A DNA stretch of 64,000 nucleotides from Ruminococcus flavefaciens MA2007 (GTDB lineage: Bacteria > Bacillota > Clostridia > Oscillospirales > Ruminococcaceae), in NCBI RefSeq assembly GCF_000621845.1, contig NZ_JHXF01000010.1:1-64000 (forward strand), read 5' to 3'. How positions within the stretch are numbered: the first letter of the stretch is position 1; each line of letters opens with the position of its first letter. The notes under the pieces are model-generated. The model saw nothing but the letters and a program-made list of their open reading frames with translations. It ran no database searches and had not been told where the DNA came from. Below, one piece after another: positions 16,783 through 25,947 of the stretch. Both the position numbers and the translations under genes were made by a program.

Positions 16783-19700
16783 ATGAATAGGTTCGGCAGT
16801 GGTTTGACGGCTGTTTTTACAGCGGCGGCAGTAGCCTGCTGTTCTGTGCCTGCGGCTGTTTGCGCGGAAGTAAGTCAGATTATCGGCTACAGCAGTAAAG
16901 AAGCTGTAGTATCGGCTCACAGCGGTACATTGTCAATGCCTGTTCTTCGCTCTGTAGCGGCACAGGACGGCGTAAGGTTCGAGCCTGCCGCTCCGTATAT
17001 GCCCATAGGCACAAATACTGTCAAGGCAGCTGACAGGGAAGAACTCCCCTCAGCGTTTGATATGCGCAAGGTCTATGGCTCTACATCTGTAAAGAATCAG
17101 GGCTCCTATGGCACCTGCTGGGTACACGCGGCTATAGCAAGCGCTGAATCGAGTATGCTGCCCTATGTTCCGTATATCGACCTGTCGGAGCTCCACACAG
17201 CTTACTATAATTATTTCGGCTTCGGTCAGCTCAAACCAGTTTCCACAGAGACCTCAGATATACTTTCCGAGGGCGGCAACGCCCGTATGATAACCAATCT
17301 CTGGTCACAGTGGATAGGCCCTGTAAATGAGGAAAAGCTCCCATATGAGAATATGAGCTTTTTTGATAACCGCACGGATACAGATCTGATGAATTATCAG
17401 TCGGATTATCACCTCAAAAACGCCTATAATTTTGAATATGACAGGGATAGAAACAATTTTGACGAGATAAACGCTCTTGTCAAGGATTTTCTGTACAAGG
17501 GACAGGCTGTTGACGTTTCCTACTGGTCCGACAAGGGAAAGAACTGGTCAAGTGAGTACAACAGCTCCTACTGCGAGCGCAAGCCAAGATTTGCCAATCA
17601 TGCCGTTACCATAGTCGGCTGGGACGACAGCTATCCTGCTTCTCATTTTAAAAAGAAGCCACAGGGCGATGGCGCATGGCTGTGTCAGAACAGCTGGGGA
17701 ACTCACGACGGCGACGACGGATATTTCTGGCTGTCCTATTATGACGGCACGCTGAGCGACTTTGCTGTATATCAGCTGGAAAATACCGACGAGCATGATA
17801 TCATCTATCAGTATGACAGCTTCATACCCATACAGACAATGTCGGCATATGAAACTGCCGAGGAAAACGGTCCGTCCTACATGGCAGACATTTTTACTTC
17901 AGCAGGAGACATACAGCTGAGCACTGTGGGTACTTATATATATAATGCAGGCACTGAATACGAAGTTACCGTATATTCGGGACTCAGGGACAAGAACGAT
18001 CCCACATCGGGAACTCCCTCGGCTGTTACCAAGGGCAAATGCGATATGACTGGATTTTTCACTATAGACCTTGACGAGCCTGTCATTCTTACACACGAGG
18101 AGCAGTTCAGCGTTGTTGTGAAGCTCTACTGCGAGGATTCGCCATTTGTTCTTCCGCTGGAGAGCAGTCTCTACGTAGAAAAAGAGGATAAATCAATAAA
18201 TGACATAAGCACCTATGTCACGGATAGTGAGATGAGGAATCTTACAGGCAGGTGCGAGAGCTTTTTCAGTGCAGACGGCAAAACATGGACTGACGTCTGC
18301 GACGAGAGCGTGACTTATACCGAAGAGGAAAAGCAGTTCATGCTTGAATCGTTTATAGAACAGCTCTATGACGGCATAGACGAAAGCGATACCGAGTTCT
18401 GGCGGGACGCACAGCAGGGCGAAAAAAACTACAGGAAAATATTCGCAATGGGCGATATCAAGTCCAATTTCGGCAATTTGACACTGAAAGCCTATGCAGA
18501 GCCCATTGGCAAGGTGAAGTTCTCACAGCCTGCGGGAGCTTTAGCTCCCGATGAAAAGGTAGAGCTGTCCTGCGGCAGTTCCAAGGGAGATATATTCTAT
18601 ACAGCAGACGATAAAGCAGAGAGCAGATACGAAGCTCCATTTGCCATAACCGACGCGGTTAAAATAAGCGCATACGTGGTAAATGAAGGCGTAAAGGGCA
18701 ATGTTGTCTCGGAGCGAAGCTTTGCTCCGAAATATGCCGCATTCAACTGGATAGGCTATAAGACCGCCTCTGAGAGCTACAACCGCGACCTGAAATATGC
18801 TAAGCGTGTATCCGACCACGAATACACTATCAATATCCCCGAGGAGTATGATTCTGTTTCGCTTACCCTCGGAACTGTGAATAATGTTGAGTACAACGGC
18901 CAAAAGTACGGCGCATACAGTGTGATAGACTCTGTACCTGCGGATTACGGGCTGACAGATGTTGAACTAAAGCTGACAGGAGATAACTGTATCGACAATA
19001 CAGTTACTCTGCATATAAACCGCTCGCTGGTAAGATTTGACGTAAAGAGAGGTATCATCAGTACCTCCTTTGCCGACAGTATTCTTGCTCCCGACGGAAA
19101 AAAGCTTTCGGTAGGTGACAGTGTTATGGGTTATGCAGGACAAACTCTCAACGCAGTCAAGGACGGCAAAGAGATACCTGTTACTGTTCCTGACAGAGCG
19201 GATATTTCCGAGCTCAAGATAAACTACTACGCAGAAGCTCTCGGACCTTTCAGCAGAGAGGTGAGCGAAAAGCTTGAAATAGCAACAGGAAAAAACGATA
19301 ACAGTGAATTCAGCTCCGCAAAGGGAAGAATTATCAGCGGCGCCGATGTATCTCCCGAGGATTACGGCTTATACTATATAGGTATAATTCCCGGGGAGTC
19401 GTTCAGGCTCAGAGTTTCAGGCGGAAACGGCGTATTCCCCAGCGAGGCTGTCAGGTACGATATTCCCGACGCTCCTGCGCTGGTTCCGGATATAGATTCG
19501 CTTAAACAGTACGACGCGGAGCACTGTGCATTTGATGACGATGTCTACGAGATAGCCTATGAGGGTTACTTCTCTGATATGATAATCGAGGAGATAGCCG
19601 ATGAATACGGCTATACCTATGATGAGTTTGAAACGCTTATGGAGAAACGGACAGGTCTCGAAAGAGATGTGCTCAATAAAGTAATCGGAAGCGAATACAG

Positions 19701-20019
19701 AGCAGGAAGTATTATAAAATATGAAACCCGCTGTTATGTAAGATACTCCGCGACTGATTATTCCTTTGCTTCACGGACGGTGTACGTTCCGAAGCAGTAC
19801 GGAGCCAAGGCTGGCGATGTGGACTTTGATGGGCATGTGAACGCTGTAGACGCCTCTATGGTGCTTGCTCACTATGCGGCAATATCTACGGGCAGACCAA
19901 GCGAACTGACCGATCCACAGGCAAGAATAGGTGATATGGACGGCGACGGCAACACCAACGCTGTGGACGCTTCTATGATACTGGAGATATATGCTTTTAA
20001 CTCTATTGGTAAATATTAA
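16783..20019 (+). CDS. Secreted papain-family (C1A) cysteine peptidase with C-terminal dockerin
   Basis: The 1078-residue protein has a signal peptide (about 1-28) and a papain-type domain with oxyanion Gln106 and nucleophile Cys112 (NQGSYGTCWVHA), His273 (NHAVTIVGWDD) and Asn303 (QNSWG). Next comes a beta-rich region with the look of the lectin-like domain found in bacterial C1A peptidases (about 375-450), a chitobiase-C-terminal-like segment (about 580-645), an unrecognised middle, and a type I dockerin at the end. Both dockerin calcium loops are intact (GDVDFDGHVNAVDASMVL and GDMDGDGNTNAVDASMIL). It should be secreted and attached to a scaffoldin. The ATG follows AAGGGGGG. Target proteins are unknown. 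Confidence 0.92.
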   Translation: MNRFGSGLTAVFTAAAVACCSVPAAVCAEVSQIIGYSSKEAVVSAHSGTLSMPVLRSVAAQDGVRFEPAAPYMPIGTNTVKAADREELPSAFDMRKVYGSTSVKNQGSYGTCWVHAAIASAESSMLPYVPYIDLSELHTAYYNYFGFGQLKPVSTETSDILSEGGNARMITNLWSQWIGPVNEEKLPYENMSFFDNRTDTDLMNYQSDYHLKNAYNFEYDRDRNNFDEINALVKDFLYKGQAVDVSYWSDKGKNWSSEYNSSYCERKPRFANHAVTIVGWDDSYPASHFKKKPQGDGAWLCQNSWGTHDGDDGYFWLSYYDGTLSDFAVYQLENTDEHDIIYQYDSFIPIQTMSAYETAEENGPSYMADIFTSAGDIQLSTVGTYIYNAGTEYEVTVYSGLRDKNDPTSGTPSAVTKGKCDMTGFFTIDLDEPVILTHEEQFSVVVKLYCEDSPFVLPLESSLYVEKEDKSINDISTYVTDSEMRNLTGRCESFFSADGKTWTDVCDESVTYTEEEKQFMLESFIEQLYDGIDESDTEFWRDAQQGEKNYRKIFAMGDIKSNFGNLTLKAYAEPIGKVKFSQPAGALAPDEKVELSCGSSKGDIFYTADDKAESRYEAPFAITDAVKISAYVVNEGVKGNVVSERSFAPKYAAFNWIGYKTASESYNRDLKYAKRVSDHEYTINIPEEYDSVSLTLGTVNNVEYNGQKYGAYSVIDSVPADYGLTDVELKLTGDNCIDNTVTLHINRSLVRFDVKRGIISTSFADSILAPDGKKLSVGDSVMGYAGQTLNAVKDGKEIPVTVPDRADISELKINYYAEALGPFSREVSEKLEIATGKNDNSEFSSAKGRIISGADVSPEDYGLYYIGIIPGESFRLRVSGGNGVFPSEAVRYDIPDAPALVPDIDSLKQYDAEHCAFDDDVYEIAYEGYFSDMIIEEIADEYGYTYDEFETLMEKRTGLERDVLNKVIGSEYRAGSIIKYETRCYVRYSATDYSFASRTVYVPKQYGAKAGDVDFDGHVNAVDASMVLAHYAAISTGRPSELTDPQARIGDMDGDGNTNAVDASMILEIYAFNSIGKY

Positions 20020-20112
20020 CAATGCCGAATATATGTTTGAGAAAAACGCTCAAAAACTGAAGCGGTTTCTAATGTGAAATTTTATATGTTGGGCAATAGC
20101 CATAAAAGAACA

Positions 20113-20216
20113 AGCTTCTCATTGTGTAATAAGCGTCAACATGACTTCCAAAAAACCTTTTACCGATTTGTAACTTTCGCACATTATCATGTAATTGTGC
20201 ACAATGAGGAGAAGCT
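20113..20216. promoter_or_regulatory. Long-range imperfect inverted repeat in a 660-base gap
   Basis: AGCTTCTCATTGTG near 20114-20127 is the complement of CACAATGAggAGAAGCT near 20200-20216, with a few extra bases in one arm and about 72 bases between. It may be the terminator-like end of the peptidase transcript or a regulatory site. The 20020-20679 gap also holds a promoter (20264-20292) and a palindrome (20634-20655), listed separately, but no convincing gene. Confidence 0.3.
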
Positions 20217-20263
20217 AATCTTGGATAATCCAACCAAAAAAGGTTAAAGAATGATACAAAGTA

Positions 20264-20292
20264 TTGACTTTGACCGCAAAATACGGTATATT
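20264..20292 (+). promoter_or_regulatory. Predicted promoter of the ABC importer operon
   Basis: TTGACT (20264-20269), 17-base spacer, TATATT (20287-20292). If used, the leader to the ATG at 20680 is about 380 bases, unusually long here. Confidence 0.65.
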
Positions 20293-20633
20293 TGTAAATG
20301 CAAAAGCAATTGTTGCATAATTACTGATATCTTAAAGGGAAAGATACACTTTCGGAATCGGCAGGATACAGTATTATGATACGGAATGTATGCAGATTGC
20401 ACAGGCTCTTGTGACGTCAGATGTGAAGTACGTTCACAGCTGTTCGCCGCCCGTGCATGAAACAGACAGGAAGTATAAAATTCAGCTGCAATGCAAAAAG
20501 AAATATGTGAAGCTAAGCTTCACGGGAACAGAAGCAAAGGCTGACAGAACGGTTGCAGGACGTCAGCGGTGAGCACAATCATCGGACAGTAATAAAGCCG
20601 CGATGTTACCCGCAAACAATATTAACCACGTAA

Positions 20634-20655
20634 ATATTATACGCAAGTATAATAT
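20634..20655. promoter_or_regulatory. Perfect palindrome before the solute-binding protein gene
   Basis: Nine-base arms (ATATTATAC/GTATAATAT) around GCAA lie 10 bases before the AAGGAGG site of the gene at 20680. It could be an operator or an RNA hairpin affecting translation. The left arm contains a TATTAT-like -10 element, but no -35 at the right spacing was found. Confidence 0.45.
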
Positions 20656-20679
20656 AGATATTTAAGGAGGAAAAATCTC

Positions 20680-22152
20680 ATGAACACACTTAAGAGAACT
20701 TTAGCTTTAGTAGCTACACTCGCAATGACAGCTACAGCTTTCGCAAGCTGCGGCGACAAGGGCTCATCATCATCAAGCGAAAAGGCAACAGATGCTGCTA
20801 CATCTGGAAATGATGAGGCAACAACTGCTGCTGATACAACAGCTGAGCCACAGGGCGACGGCACAATCGATGCTTCAGTAAAGACAGGCGGCGACACATT
20901 CACAGTTGCAGCTTGGAACCACGATGACGTTCCTGCTCTTATCGCTTCTTGGAAGGGCCTTAACGCAGATACAATCGTTTCTGATCTCGCAGACGGCAAG
21001 GTTGAAGGCATCAAGTTTATCGACTTCGGTGTAGGCGGCGGTGAAGCGTCTGAGAACTATGACCAGCTCTTCAACGACGGTACAGACCTCGACGTTTACT
21101 TCGTAGAGGCTGACTGGGCACTCAAGTACATCAACGATGATACAAAGACACTTCCTCTCAGCAAGCTCGGTCTTGGTGACAGCGATTTTGCTAACATCTA
21201 TAAGTACACAGACGAAATCGGTAAGGATTCCAACGGCGTTCGTAAGGGTATCTCATGGCAGGCTGCAGCAGGCGGCTTCGCTTACAGAGCTGACCTCGCT
21301 AAGGAGTACCTCGGTGCTGAGACACCTGCTGATATGCAGAAGCAGATCAACAACTGGGATAACTTCGTAACAGCTGCTAAGACAATTTCTGAGAAGTCAA
21401 GCGGCAGCGTTGCTCTTGCTGACTCACTCGGTGGTATGTGGCAGGCATTTGCTTGCGGACGTACACAGCCTTGGGTTAAGGACAACAAGCTCGTTATCGA
21501 TGATTCTTGCAAGAAGTTTGCTGAGACAGCAAAGGCTCTCTGGGATTGCGGCGGAATCACAAAGAACAACCAGTGGACAGATCAGGCTTGGACTGCTTCT
21601 GGTGTTTCCGGTAATGTAATGGGTTACTTCGTTTCAACTTGGGGCTTCGGCGGATTCTTCCTCGATGCTGCAGGCGGCGAAGGCGGTGCTCAGTACGGCA
21701 AGTGGGCTGTATGTGAGGGACCTCAGCCATTCTACTGGGGCGGTACTTGGATGGTTGTTAATCCAAAGACTGATAACGGCGACCTCGCAAGAGAGTTCAT
21801 CGTTGCTGCAACATCTGACGAGGCTAAGATGACTGAATACGCTAAGAGCAAGCCTGAGTATGTAAACAACTCTAAGGTTATGGACGAACTCATTTCTGCT
21901 AACACAGTATTCAACGAGAAGATCTCTGGCAACTTCGTTGACAAGCAGAACTACTTCGCAGAACTCGCTGAGAATGCTAAGAGCATTGACTTCAAGGGAC
22001 TTATCACACCTTACGATGCAACAATCAAGGGCAACTTCGCTGAAGCTGTAAGAGATAATTACCTTGAGGGCAACAAGTCTTGGGATGATACAGTTGAAGC
22101 ATTCAAGGACAAGGTTGCTGAGTCAATACCTGATCTCGAGTGGGAAGACTAA
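20680..22152 (+). CDS. ABC transporter solute-binding lipoprotein, carbohydrate type
   Basis: The 490-residue protein has a lipoprotein signal peptide with cleavage before Cys24 (AFAS-C), a Ser/Thr/Asp-rich linker (about 28-62) and a family 1 extracellular solute-binding domain with FTVAAWNHDDVPALIASWK at its start. Such lipoproteins sit on the outer face of the membrane and pass sugars or oligosaccharides to the permeases encoded next. The ribosome binding site is a strong AAGGAGG, and codon choice is markedly uniform, suggesting high expression. The substrate cannot be named. Confidence 0.9.
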   Translation: MNTLKRTLALVATLAMTATAFASCGDKGSSSSSEKATDAATSGNDEATTAADTTAEPQGDGTIDASVKTGGDTFTVAAWNHDDVPALIASWKGLNADTIVSDLADGKVEGIKFIDFGVGGGEASENYDQLFNDGTDLDVYFVEADWALKYINDDTKTLPLSKLGLGDSDFANIYKYTDEIGKDSNGVRKGISWQAAAGGFAYRADLAKEYLGAETPADMQKQINNWDNFVTAAKTISEKSSGSVALADSLGGMWQAFACGRTQPWVKDNKLVIDDSCKKFAETAKALWDCGGITKNNQWTDQAWTASGVSGNVMGYFVSTWGFGGFFLDAAGGEGGAQYGKWAVCEGPQPFYWGGTWMVVNPKTDNGDLAREFIVAATSDEAKMTEYAKSKPEYVNNSKVMDELISANTVFNEKISGNFVDKQNYFAELAENAKSIDFKGLITPYDATIKGNFAEAVRDNYLEGNKSWDDTVEAFKDKVAESIPDLEWED

Positions 22153-22192
22153 TTTTAGTAAAATAGTCTAACATTACAATGTAATAAATATG

Positions 22193-22220
22193 CCTACGGA
22201 ATACTCATGTATTCCGTAGG
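22193..22220 (+). terminator. Hairpin between binding-protein and permease genes
   Basis: A perfect 12-bp stem (CCTACGGAATAC/GTATTCCGTAGG) with a four-base loop, followed by an AT-rich stretch rather than a clean T-run. It is likely a partial terminator or 3'-stabilising hairpin that lets the binding protein outnumber the permeases. Confidence 0.6.
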
Positions 22221-22268
22221 TGTATATTTATTTATATTTATTTTAATTCTACCGAGAGGGTGTGTGTT

Positions 22269-23321
22269 ATGGCATCAGGCGCGCAGAGACGCATAAAGTC
22301 GATCAGCTATGCAAAGTATGGCTATCTCTTTATTTTGCCGTTTTTTCTTGTTTATTTCTTTTTCCAAATGTGGCCGCTGATCAACACCTTTATCGTAAGT
22401 TTCCATGGCAACGGTAAGAACGTTGAAGCATGGGTCGGACTTCAGAACTATAAGGATATTCTTTTTGGCGGAACCAGAAAAGTTCGAGTTATCCACGAGA
22501 GCTTTTTCCAGTGCTTGAGAAATACTGTTATCCTTTGGGTTGGTAACTTTATTCCTCAGCTCGCTCTTTCACTTTCACTGGCTGTATGGTTTACAGAGGC
22601 ACAGCTAAAGATTCCGGGAAAGGGCTTCTTCAAGATCGTTATGTATCTTCCAAACATAATTACTGCCGCTTCAGTAGCTGTTCTTTTCCTTCAGCTTTGC
22701 GGACAGTCAGAACAGACTCCGGGTGCGATAAATCTTATTCTTTATAAGCTTGGTATCGTAACCAGAGATCCTGGTTCTAAACTTTACGACTGTATTCCAT
22801 TCATTGATGGTGTTTGGCAGTCACGTATCGTAATCATGTTTATTCAGACATGGATGTGGTTTGGTAATACCATGATCATGCTCATGTCAGGTATTCAGGG
22901 CATCAACCCTTCACTGTTCGAGGCTGCAAGCATCGACGGTGCAAGCTCAGGTCAGGTATTCAGAAAGATCACTCTTCCGCTTTTGACTCCTATCATGGCA
23001 TATACTCTTATCACTTCCATGATCGGTGGTCTCCAGATGTTTGATATTCCTTTCCTCTACAATAACACAGGAACACCTAAGGATCATATCAAGACAGTGG
23101 CGGTAATGATCTTCCAGTACTTCCATGCTCAGGCTGATGAGAATAAGATGGGTTATGCTGGTGCTACATCAGTACTTCTCTTCTTCATTACTCTTGCTCT
23201 CGGTCTTATTGCGTTCTACCTTACAAGAGATAAGGACGAGATCGCTAAGAAGAAGCAGCGTAAAAAGATCGCTCAGCAGGCTAAGAGAGAAAGTAAGCAG
23301 TTTGGAGGGATCAGTATATGA
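22269..23321 (+). CDS. Sugar ABC transporter permease, MalF/UgpA type
   Basis: The 350-residue protein has about six membrane segments. The EAA-type loop that contacts the ATPase reads EAASIDGASSGQVFRKITLPLL. It is the first of two inner-membrane permeases of the importer. The ATG at 22269 lies eight bases after GAGAGGG and is preferred to the GTG at 22260, which overlaps it. The next permease overlaps the stop by four bases. Confidence 0.92.
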   Translation: MASGAQRRIKSISYAKYGYLFILPFFLVYFFFQMWPLINTFIVSFHGNGKNVEAWVGLQNYKDILFGGTRKVRVIHESFFQCLRNTVILWVGNFIPQLALSLSLAVWFTEAQLKIPGKGFFKIVMYLPNIITAASVAVLFLQLCGQSEQTPGAINLILYKLGIVTRDPGSKLYDCIPFIDGVWQSRIVIMFIQTWMWFGNTMIMLMSGIQGINPSLFEAASIDGASSGQVFRKITLPLLTPIMAYTLITSMIGGLQMFDIPFLYNNTGTPKDHIKTVAVMIFQYFHAQADENKMGYAGATSVLLFFITLALGLIAFYLTRDKDEIAKKKQRKKIAQQAKRESKQFGGISI

Positions 23322-24217
23322 GTGATAATATGAAAAGTGTGTACGGAAACGTAAAGGACAATTACTCATTTAAAATCAAATTAAAGTCGGGGATACTTGT
23401 TCTTTGGTTTATTATCCTTACGATCATATGTCTGCTTCCTATCTATATCCTTGTTATCAACGCAACTCGTTCACATACGGATATAGCAAACGGACTCAGC
23501 ATTCTTCCAAGTGATTATCTGAAGAAAAACTGGAGCACAGTATTTACTAAGCCTGAATTCAAGCTTATTTTCAGTGCTTTCCACGGTTATAAGAACAGCT
23601 TGCTCATCACAGTTTGTTCTACATTCCTTACAGTTTTCTTCTCAGCACTTACAGCTTACGGAATCCATGTATATGACTTCAAGCTCAAGGAAATTTCCTA
23701 TTCAGTTATTCTCCTTGTAATGATGGTACCTATGCAGGTAACATCTGCCGGATTCATTGCATTTATGTCAGACCTTAAACTGACTAATACTTACTGGCCT
23801 CTTATACTTCCTGCAATTGCAGCACCCGGTGTTGTTTACTTCATGAGATCATACATGAAGTCTTCATTCCCACTGGATATTGTTGAAGCTGCTCGTATCG
23901 ACGGATGCGGAGAGTTCAGAACTTTCGTGTCAATTGCTATTCCAATGATGAAGCCGGCTATAGCTGTACAGGCTATCTTCGCATTCATCGCAAGCTGGAA
24001 CAACTTCTATACACCTAACATGATCCTCATCAGTGTTGATCTGAAGCAGAAGACTCTTCCAATGATGGTATCTGCTCTTCAGTCATCTGATAAGCTGAAT
24101 GACTATGGTGCTATCTACCTTGCAATTGCGCTTGCTATTATTCCTATCATAATCGCTTATGTATTCCTCTCAAGATTCATCATCGCTGGTGTTGCTCTTG
24201 GTGGTGTAAAGGAATAA
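23318..24217 (+). CDS. Sugar ABC transporter permease, MalG/UgpE type
   Basis: The 299-residue protein has about six membrane segments and the loop EAARIDGCGEFRTFVSIAIPMMKP that binds the ATPase. It forms the heterodimeric channel with the preceding permease. The operon ends in two terminators without an ATP-binding subunit gene. In many Firmicutes one shared ATPase of the MsmX type serves several such importers, so a gene elsewhere is the likely partner. Confidence 0.92.
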   Translation: MSDNMKSVYGNVKDNYSFKIKLKSGILVLWFIILTIICLLPIYILVINATRSHTDIANGLSILPSDYLKKNWSTVFTKPEFKLIFSAFHGYKNSLLITVCSTFLTVFFSALTAYGIHVYDFKLKEISYSVILLVMMVPMQVTSAGFIAFMSDLKLTNTYWPLILPAIAAPGVVYFMRSYMKSSFPLDIVEAARIDGCGEFRTFVSIAIPMMKPAIAVQAIFAFIASWNNFYTPNMILISVDLKQKTLPMMVSALQSSDKLNDYGAIYLAIALAIIPIIIAYVFLSRFIIAGVALGGVKE

Positions 24218-24230
24218 TCACAAAAAATCA

Positions 24231-24256
24231 CAGCACACTTCGGTGTGCTGTTTTTT
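24231..24256 (+). terminator. First of two tandem terminators after the importer operon
   Basis: Arms CAGCACAC/GTGTGCTG with loop TTCG, then six T. Confidence 0.9.
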
Positions 24257-24258
24257 AT

Positions 24259-24280
24259 GGACGCTTCGGCGTCCTTTTTT
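24259..24280 (+). terminator. Second tandem terminator
   Basis: Arms GGACGC/GCGTCC with loop TTCG, then seven T. It isolates the importer from the spoIIIA operon. Confidence 0.85.
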
Positions 24281-24332
24281 TGTTCTAATCATTGTGAAAG
24301 CTGAATAGTATTTAGTGTAAGGAGTGATGAAA

Positions 24333-25253
24333 ATGCAAGGCAGTACAAGCTTTGAAACTATAACAAGCTATCTTCCCGAGAAGCTCCGCAGACTGATTAT
24401 GAATATTCCGTGTGATAAGCTGAGCGGCTTAATGGAGTTTAGGCTTCGGGCTGGGGGAGCTTTGTATCTTGTTTACTCGGACAAGATATCCTTTCTTCGT
24501 AATGACGGCGGACTTTCTTCCTATTATAATAAGAAGGAAGTCTATAATGTGACCTCAGCTGATATAAAGGAGACAGTTGAACGGCTGTGTCATTACTCGG
24601 TGCATAGCTGTGGGAAACAGCTCTCACAGGGATATTTTGTTGTAGAAAACGGTGTTCGTGTGGGAGTATCGGGAGCATATTCATCTACCGATAAGCCTGT
24701 CCTCACCGAGTTCACGTCGCTTAATTTTCGTGTGTCAAGATGTGTCGAGGGCTGCGCAGACGAGATATTCGCTTCAAACTTCGACAAAAACATAATTATC
24801 TGCGGTGGAGTCAACTCGGGAAAGACCACTATTCTCCGAGATATGTGCAGGCTTAACGGAAATATCAGAAAGACTGCCCTTATTGACGAACGCAACGAGA
24901 TATCCTGTCTGCGTGACGGAGTTCCGCAGAATGATGTGGGAGCAATGACAGATATTATAAGCAATTGCAGCCGCAGTGCAGGTATTATTTCGGCAGTGCG
25001 GACGATGTCACCCGAGGTCATAGTATGCGATGAAATTTCATCAACGTCGGATTCCGAGTCTATAATAAGCGGTATTGGCTGCGGTGTGAAATTCATTGTG
25101 ACCGCTCATGGTACTTGCTTTGACGAACTGATCAAGCGCAAAGAGCTTGCATATCTCATCGAAAGCGGACTTTTTGACACCATCGTCTTTCTAAGGGGCG
25201 CTTCTGCACCCTCGAAAATTCGTGAAATAAAGAGGCTGAAAAATGGGAATTAG
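24333..25253 (+). CDS. spoIIIAA: Stage III sporulation protein AA (ATPase)
   Basis: The 306-residue protein has a Walker A motif GGVNSGKTT (residues 158-166), ALIDERNE and VIVCDEI as the Walker B region, typical of SpoIIIAA, related to type II/IV secretion ATPases. It powers the SpoIIIA-SpoIIQ channel between mother cell and forespore. The ATG at 24333 is eight bases after AAGGAG; the two starts just upstream (24324, 24327) overlap or crowd that site. The gene begins an eight-gene operon in the order AA to AH. No certain mother-cell (sigma E) promoter could be picked in 24281-24332. Confidence 0.93.
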   Translation: MQGSTSFETITSYLPEKLRRLIMNIPCDKLSGLMEFRLRAGGALYLVYSDKISFLRNDGGLSSYYNKKEVYNVTSADIKETVERLCHYSVHSCGKQLSQGYFVVENGVRVGVSGAYSSTDKPVLTEFTSLNFRVSRCVEGCADEIFASNFDKNIIICGGVNSGKTTILRDMCRLNGNIRKTALIDERNEISCLRDGVPQNDVGAMTDIISNCSRSAGIISAVRTMSPEVIVCDEISSTSDSESIISGIGCGVKFIVTAHGTCFDELIKRKELAYLIESGLFDTIVFLRGASAPSKIREIKRLKNGN

Positions 25254-25746
25254 AGTAATTGCTGCTGTCTTAGTTGCATTTTGCGGAGCTTTTTACGGCT
25301 TGAATAGCTCCGAAAAGCTGAAAAAGCGAGTGCTTGTCTGCACTGAAGCCGACAAGGTTTTCAGAGTTTTTGAGACCATGATAAGAAGCAGCGGAACTGA
25401 TATTTATAGTATTCTGGCTGTGCTGAAACGCGAAAATTTCTCAGCTCTTGGATTTATAGAAAGGCTGTCAAACGAATACAGCGCTGAGAGTGATTTCCAC
25501 AGTCAGTGGCGGCAGCTTCTTATGAATGAGCCTGATATACCGCAGGAAGAAAAGGGCATATTGCTTGATTTCGGCGATCTGTTGGGGACAAGCGATATTG
25601 ACGGACAGCTTATCGGTATTTCGGCTGTAAAAGCGCTTATGCTGGAGCGTTTTCAGCGGCGCTCCGAAGAATATCACAGCAAGGCAAAGCTTTACAGGAG
25701 CGTAGGCGTACTGGCAGGAGTAATGGTAGGGATTATGGTGATCTGA
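25243..25746 (+). CDS. spoIIIAB: Stage III sporulation protein AB
   Basis: A 167-residue protein with an N-terminal membrane segment (about 5-22) and a C-terminal one (about 148-165) around a helical domain, the SpoIIIAB layout related to GspF-like proteins. It overlaps the end of spoIIIAA by 11 bases, showing translational coupling. Confidence 0.85.
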   Translation: MGIRVIAAVLVAFCGAFYGLNSSEKLKKRVLVCTEADKVFRVFETMIRSSGTDIYSILAVLKRENFSALGFIERLSNEYSAESDFHSQWRQLLMNEPDIPQEEKGILLDFGDLLGTSDIDGQLIGISAVKALMLERFQRRSEEYHSKAKLYRSVGVLAGVMVGIMVI

Positions 25747-25749
25747 GAA

Positions 25750-25947
25750 ATGGAAATTGACCTTATATTTAAAATCGCAGGCACGGGCATAATCGTTGCC
25801 GTGCTTAATCTGGTGCTGAAACGGGCAGAGCGTGAGGAACAGGCTATGATGACTACGCTTGCAGGACTTATTGTAGTTCTTGTTGTAATAATCGACGAGA
25901 TCGGCGACCTTTTCGACAAAGTCAAAAGCGTCTTTGGACTATGGTAG
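25750..25947 (+). CDS. spoIIIAC: Stage III sporulation protein AC
   Basis: A 65-residue protein with two membrane segments (IAGTGIIVAVLNLVL and a second at about 40-52) and the central KRAEREEQA turn, as expected for SpoIIIAC, a small membrane part of the mother cell-forespore channel. It lies four bases after spoIIIAB. Confidence 0.92.
   Translation: MEIDLIFKIAGTGIIVAVLNLVLKRAEREEQAMMTTLAGLIVVLVVIIDEIGDLFDKVKSVFGLW

Noticed and set aside
19816..20007. Repeated DNA within the dockerin coding region as a separate repeat element
   Set aside because: The two similar stretches are the normal duplicated calcium-binding segments of a dockerin domain.
20390..20572. 60-codon open frame in the gap before the importer
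   Set aside because: It has no ribosome binding site and no recognisable sequence; kept only as part of the leader finding.
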